Shown here piece after piece: positions 61,236 through 64,000 of a stretch of 64,000 nucleotides of DNA. Each line of letters starts with the position of its first letter. The stretch's first letter is position 1. This DNA is from Oerskovia jenensis. Lineage in GTDB: Bacteria; Actinomycetota; Actinomycetes; Actinomycetales; Cellulomonadaceae. Location: positions 4,389,692 to 4,453,691 of the forward strand of contig NZ_JAFBBO010000001.1 in assembly GCF_016907235.1 (NCBI RefSeq). The letters are read 5' to 3'. A program made the translations under genes and the position numbers. Under the pieces are notes generated by a model. That model did no database searches, was not told where the DNA came from, and saw only the letters and a list, made by a program, of their open reading frames with translations.

Positions 61236-61590
61236 CGACATTCCTTCCAGAAGAGAGCGTCACTGCTGAACGGTTCCCCGGCAGTGACGAGGGCTTAGTG
61301 TACGCAGGCCGACCCCTCATGACGACACCCGCGGACACCGTGGACGCGCACTGCACTTCACGCGGACGGTTTTTCGCGGACGGCGTGTGCTCACGTGCCA
61401 GAACGGTGCCGTCGTCGACCGTACGGACGCCCCAGCCCAGGGCCGTCCTCGTGATCCTCGCCACTGCTGTGTCCCGTGCGGGGGCCGTCCGGGGCTCGCC
61501 GGGAGCCACCGGCGAAGACTGTCTCAGACCGCGGGCAGCGGATGCAGGGCGCGACGTCGGTCGCGGTCCCTGCTCTCGCCCCATGACGTG
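61236..61590. promoter_or_regulatory. Stressosome leader with TACACT -10 and an inverted repeat
   Basis: On the minus strand, TACACT (61297-61302) is a good -10 and puts the start of transcription near 61290. The leader then holds GTCACTGC and its exact complement GCAGTGAC (61259-61266 and 61281-61288) around 14 bases. I see no gene between 61303 and 61590, only a few open frames without coding bias. Confidence 0.62.
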
Positions 61591-62436
61591 CTACAGGCCC
61601 ACCGTGCTCACGCCGTACGTGGCCTGCTCGACCGTGAAGCCTTCATACACGAGCTGGTCGATCAGTCCCGAACGGGAGAAGGACGTGTAGGCGAGGTAGC
61701 TCGCCGCGCTCGCAGCGGCTTGCGCATTCCAGTCGACACCGCCCTCGGCCTCCAGGCGAGCGATTCCGAACTCGGCGTCTGCTGGGCTGAAGCCCTCGAA
61801 CGCCAGCTGGCCGCCGAGTCCCGAACGGGAGAAGGCGGTGTAGTCGAGGTAGCTCACCGCCGACCGGTAGGCATTCTGCTGGGCGACCGAGCCGATCCTC
61901 GCTGTCTCGGCGGCGGCGGCCGCTTCGGCAGCGGCGGCCTCAGCGGCGGCTGCTTCTTCTGCGAGGCGCTGCTCTTCCGCCAGTCTTTCCTCTTCAGCCT
62001 GCGCCGCAGCCTCCGCCTCTTCCTGGGCGAGGCGCTCGGCTTCTTCTTCGGCAGCCTTCTCGTCGTCGGCCACGTCTTGCGTGGCGGCGGTGTCGGCGAC
62101 CGGATTCTCCGGATTCTGCTCACCGCCGCCGTTCAAGGCGCCGATGACGACAAGGAGCAGGACCAACGCCCCGACCCCGGTGAGGACCTTGTAGCGAGTT
62201 GGCCAGGACTTTGCCGTCGTGGCACCGGCAACAGGTCCGCGAGCCCGCGAGCCGTCTCCTGCCAGGTCAGAGGAAGGCTCTGAGGCGTATGTGGACCCGC
62301 TGGCAGGATCGTCGACCCAGAACTGCCAACCCTGCGGTGCTGGTGCCCACGACGGGTCGGGCATCCAACCTGGCGGAGGCGTCCAGCCCGCAGGGGGTGG
62401 GGGCCAGTTCGGCGGCGAGTTGTATCGCGGTGCCAT
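61591..62436 (-). CDS. Ltp-family surface protein with two Ltp domains
   Basis: A 281-residue protein. A Pro/Trp-rich N-terminus (NWPPPPAGWTPPPGWMPDPS) is followed by one membrane segment (about 84-101, VLTGVGALVLLLVVIGAL) and an Ala/Glu-rich coiled coil (about 125-180). Two Ltp domains follow (PF07553 type): AYRSAVSYLDYTAFSRSGLG and ASSYLA-like AASYLAYTSFSRSGLIDQLV. No lipobox is seen, so it is an anchored membrane version. Phage-encoded Ltp blocks DNA entry of related phages; chromosomal copies have unknown function. The ATG at 62434-62436 has GAGGAG six bases upstream; the in-frame GTG/ATG just before it is less well placed. Confidence 0.88.
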   Translation of the reverse strand: MAPRYNSPPNWPPPPAGWTPPPGWMPDPSWAPAPQGWQFWVDDPASGSTYASEPSSDLAGDGSRARGPVAGATTAKSWPTRYKVLTGVGALVLLLVVIGALNGGGEQNPENPVADTAATQDVADDEKAAEEEAERLAQEEAEAAAQAEEERLAEEQRLAEEAAAAEAAAAEAAAAAETARIGSVAQQNAYRSAVSYLDYTAFSRSGLGGQLAFEGFSPADAEFGIARLEAEGGVDWNAQAAASAASYLAYTSFSRSGLIDQLVYEGFTVEQATYGVSTVGL

Positions 62437-62878
62437 CAGCACTCCTCAGATGGAGAAAGCAAGTCGCTGTGGTGAGCAGTTTGGCACGGCGTTCGCGCCG
62501 GGCATATGTCGGACGACGGCCGTCCGCTGAAAAGGCGGGTGAAATCGGCGTGCTCGTCCGCGAGGTGCGACGCCCCGAACCTGGCCACGGCGAATTGCTT
62601 GCCGAAATGCGGCGCACCGTCAGTGGGCAGGCTGCCACGGTCGGGCACTGCCGTGGTCTCATGAAGAGCGACGCGCGGTGACGCAGAGCCTGCCATGGGT
62701 GCCGTTGACGTGGCTGCCGCCCGCCGAGAGTTCTCTCTGAATCTCGAGCTGTCCGATCATGGGTACAACAAGACGTGGCCTGACAGCACCGGGTTCAGCG
62801 CGCCGGTTCGTTCACACGTGGCACCATTTCGTTCGGCCTCCTTGCGTGGCTGCCCGCCTTTCGAGCTGGAGGACTGCC
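62437..62878. other. Long intergenic region without a supported gene
   Basis: This 442-bp stretch between divergent genes is noticeably less GC-rich than its surroundings. Open frames on both strands lack third-position G/C bias. No repeat or hairpin stood out. It must contain the promoters of the Ltp gene and the lipoprotein gene, but I could not assign elements confidently. Confidence 0.5.
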
Positions 62879-63373
62879 TTGCCACCCACCGTTGCCCGCA
62901 CTTCTCGCCTGGCGCGTGCCGGCGTATTCGCGTTCGCCGCGGTGGTGGTCCTGGGCGGGTGCTCCACGACCGAGGACAACGCCCGCGAGATCCGTGACGT
63001 GATCGTCGAGCAGGCGCCCGGGGTCGAGGACGCCGTGGTGCACAACCACAAGGACATCTTCGTCGACAACATCATCGTGCGGCTGTCGATGCCCACGACC
63101 ACCGACGAGGACGACGACGGCCTGGTCGCAGCGATCGACGCCACTCTCGACGCAGCATGGACGACGTCGCGCACCGAACCGTCGAACGTCACCATCGAGG
63201 TCACTCTTGCCCCGATGCAGGACGGCGCTCGCTACGGCGACAAGGGCAGCATCGAGCTCGAGGACCGGGGGATCGACGAGGCCCTCGGGCTGGACAGCGC
63301 CGTCTACCGGGAGTCGATCCGTGTGAGCACCGATGAGTTGAACGCCCTGTACGGCGCCCGCGGCAACTCCTAG
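62879..63373 (+). CDS. Small lipoprotein of unknown function
   Basis: A 164-residue exported lipoprotein. The TTG start is chosen because GGAGG lies six bases before it and because it gives a proper signal: RTSRLARAG, a hydrophobic FAFAAVVVLG and the lipobox LGGCS, with Cys near residue 29. The mature part is acidic and beta-rich (DNIIVRLSMPTTTDEDDDGL, NVTIEVTLAPMQDG). The frame stays open upstream to an ATG at 62759 but that part lacks a signal and coding bias. I recognise no family. Confidence 0.8.
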   Translation: MPPTVARTSRLARAGVFAFAAVVVLGGCSTTEDNAREIRDVIVEQAPGVEDAVVHNHKDIFVDNIIVRLSMPTTTDEDDDGLVAAIDATLDAAWTTSRTEPSNVTIEVTLAPMQDGARYGDKGSIELEDRGIDEALGLDSAVYRESIRVSTDELNALYGARGNS

Positions 63374-63451
63374 CTCAGGGCCGGGCAACTGCCGCGAGCG
63401 TCTCTCCCGGCACCGTGGACGCTCCACCCGCTCACCCTGTCCGGAGGGCCC

Positions 63452-63670
63452 ATGTCGGCGGTCTTCGCGATCAACTTCACCGACCTGCACCTGGCCCTGG
63501 AGCTCGGTGCGCCCCTTCACTCGCTACTTCGCCTCCAGGACCTCTGGTGGGATCCCGCAGCGCCCTACGAGGCGCACGGGCTGCGCGCATGCTGCCAGTA
63601 CCACACCCCGCGGACCTCGTTGCAGTCCCGCGGACCACGTCCCTCTGGTCGAGGCCCGCAGGGGCGATGA
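63452..63670 (+). CDS. Doubtful small ORF or gene remnant
   Basis: A 72-residue frame with a good ribosome site (CCGGAGGGCCC directly before ATG). The first 30 codons show normal third-position bias (MSAVFAINFTDLHLALELGA), but the rest becomes Arg/Ser/Pro-rich and looks non-coding. It may be the remaining 5' end of a broken gene. No family recognised. Confidence 0.35.
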   Translation: MSAVFAINFTDLHLALELGAPLHSLLRLQDLWWDPAAPYEAHGLRACCQYHTPRTSLQSRGPRPSGRGPQGR

Positions 63671-63734
63671 CAACCACCGCGTGGGAGACCAGGAGGGCAG
63701 CCGTGGGGCCGTGCTCACTTGCGCGAAGCGCGGC

Positions 63735-64000
63735 CTAGACCACGCGCTGATCCGTGTCCAGGCCAAGCGTCAGTGGCCGGTAGATCACCTCAGGGTCACC
63801 CCCGATCGGATCGAGGGGTGCGAGGTCGATCCACACGTCCTCCGCGATCGCGTCGAGGACGTTGAGCGGGATCGCTGTCCCGGCGCAGCTAGGTCTCCGA
63901 GGGTGCGGTTTCCAGCCTGGCCGTGCTGCCTGGACAGGGCGTCGTCGATGTCCTTCGCCTCGGTGAGGGCGTGGACCGGATCGCGGCTCACGCTGCGTTG
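63735..64000 (-). pseudogene. Frameshifted gene running off the right edge
   Basis: On the minus strand, codon bias is strong in one frame from the edge to about 63890 (RDPVHALTEAKDIDDALSRQ...GDLAAPG) and in another frame from about 63885 to a TAG at 63735-63737 (IPLNVLDAIAEDVWIDLAPL ... LTLGLDTDQRVV). Adding one base near 63885-63890 would join them into one protein. Either the gene is broken or the sequence has an error. No family recognised; the 5' part lies outside the window. Confidence 0.45.

Noticed and set aside
61298..61690. Plus-strand 130-codon frame
   Set aside because: It overlaps the end of the Ltp gene and the stressosome promoter, with no coding bias or recognisable motif.
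62436..62696. Minus-strand 86-codon frame upstream of the Ltp gene
   Set aside because: It lacks G/C bias at third positions and has no ribosome site.
1..64000. Biosynthetic cluster, prophage or insertion element
   Set aside because: No integrase, transposase, phage structural gene, tRNA-linked att site or NRPS/PKS module was found. G+C looks even except at 10.6 kb and 62.5 kb.

Overview
This window is a stretch of very GC-rich chromosome (roughly 70-75% G+C by eye, strong G/C bias at third codon positions, many GTG and TTG starts). It carries actinobacterial signature genes: a WhiB protein, Asp23/Gls24 and AmaP genes, an ANTAR regulator, an Ltp lipoprotein and actinobacterial surface proteins with sortase-like tails. 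I infer a Micrococcales actinomycete, most like Cellulomonadaceae or Promicromonosporaceae (Cellulomonas, Oerskovia, Cellulosimicrobium). No rRNA, tRNA, CRISPR array, transposase or phage gene was seen.

Left part (1-16 kb): a partial DUF6325 gene, a small carboxymuconolactone-decarboxylase-like protein, a large MalT-type LuxR regulator divergent from a formylglycine-type arylsulfatase, then a minus-strand group made of a Cys-rich mini-protein, a sigma factor fused to a zinc-binding and membrane-spanning tail, and a thioester/VaFE-repeat surface protein. Next come a tandem double GntR regulator, a WhiB-BldC-like fusion regulator and a DUF11 surface protein.

Middle (15-38 kb): two SdsA-type alkylsulfatases and a SulP anion transporter form, with the arylsulfatase, a scattered organosulfate-use theme. 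Between them lie two alpha/beta hydrolases, a DapA-family aldolase, an operon of RHH repressor, DUF4097 protein and ABC exporter behind a striking operator array, a GNAT enzyme, a PfkB kinase and SurE. A 2506-residue LPGTG adhesin with six DUF5979-type repeats follows.

Right part (38-64 kb): conserved hypotheticals, a BrkB-like membrane protein, a zinc alcohol dehydrogenase, two family-2 glycosyltransferases, an amino-acid permease, manganese catalase, and a tightly overlapping acyl-CoA dehydrogenase / PIG-L-methyltransferase fusion / glycosyltransferase cluster. Stress systems end the window: a PAS-ANTAR regulator, an ECF sigma factor divergent from a six-gene Asp23/AmaP envelope operon with a perfect CRP/GlxR-type site between them, a six-gene stressosome operon (RsbR-S-T, ATPase-PP2C, hybrid kinase, receiver-GAF-PP2C), an Ltp lipoprotein, a small lipoprotein and an apparently frameshifted gene at the right edge.

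Two themes connect the genes: organosulfate hydrolysis and sulfate movement, and envelope-stress signalling next to sortase-anchored surface proteins. These links are inferred from gene order and families, not proven by the sequence.
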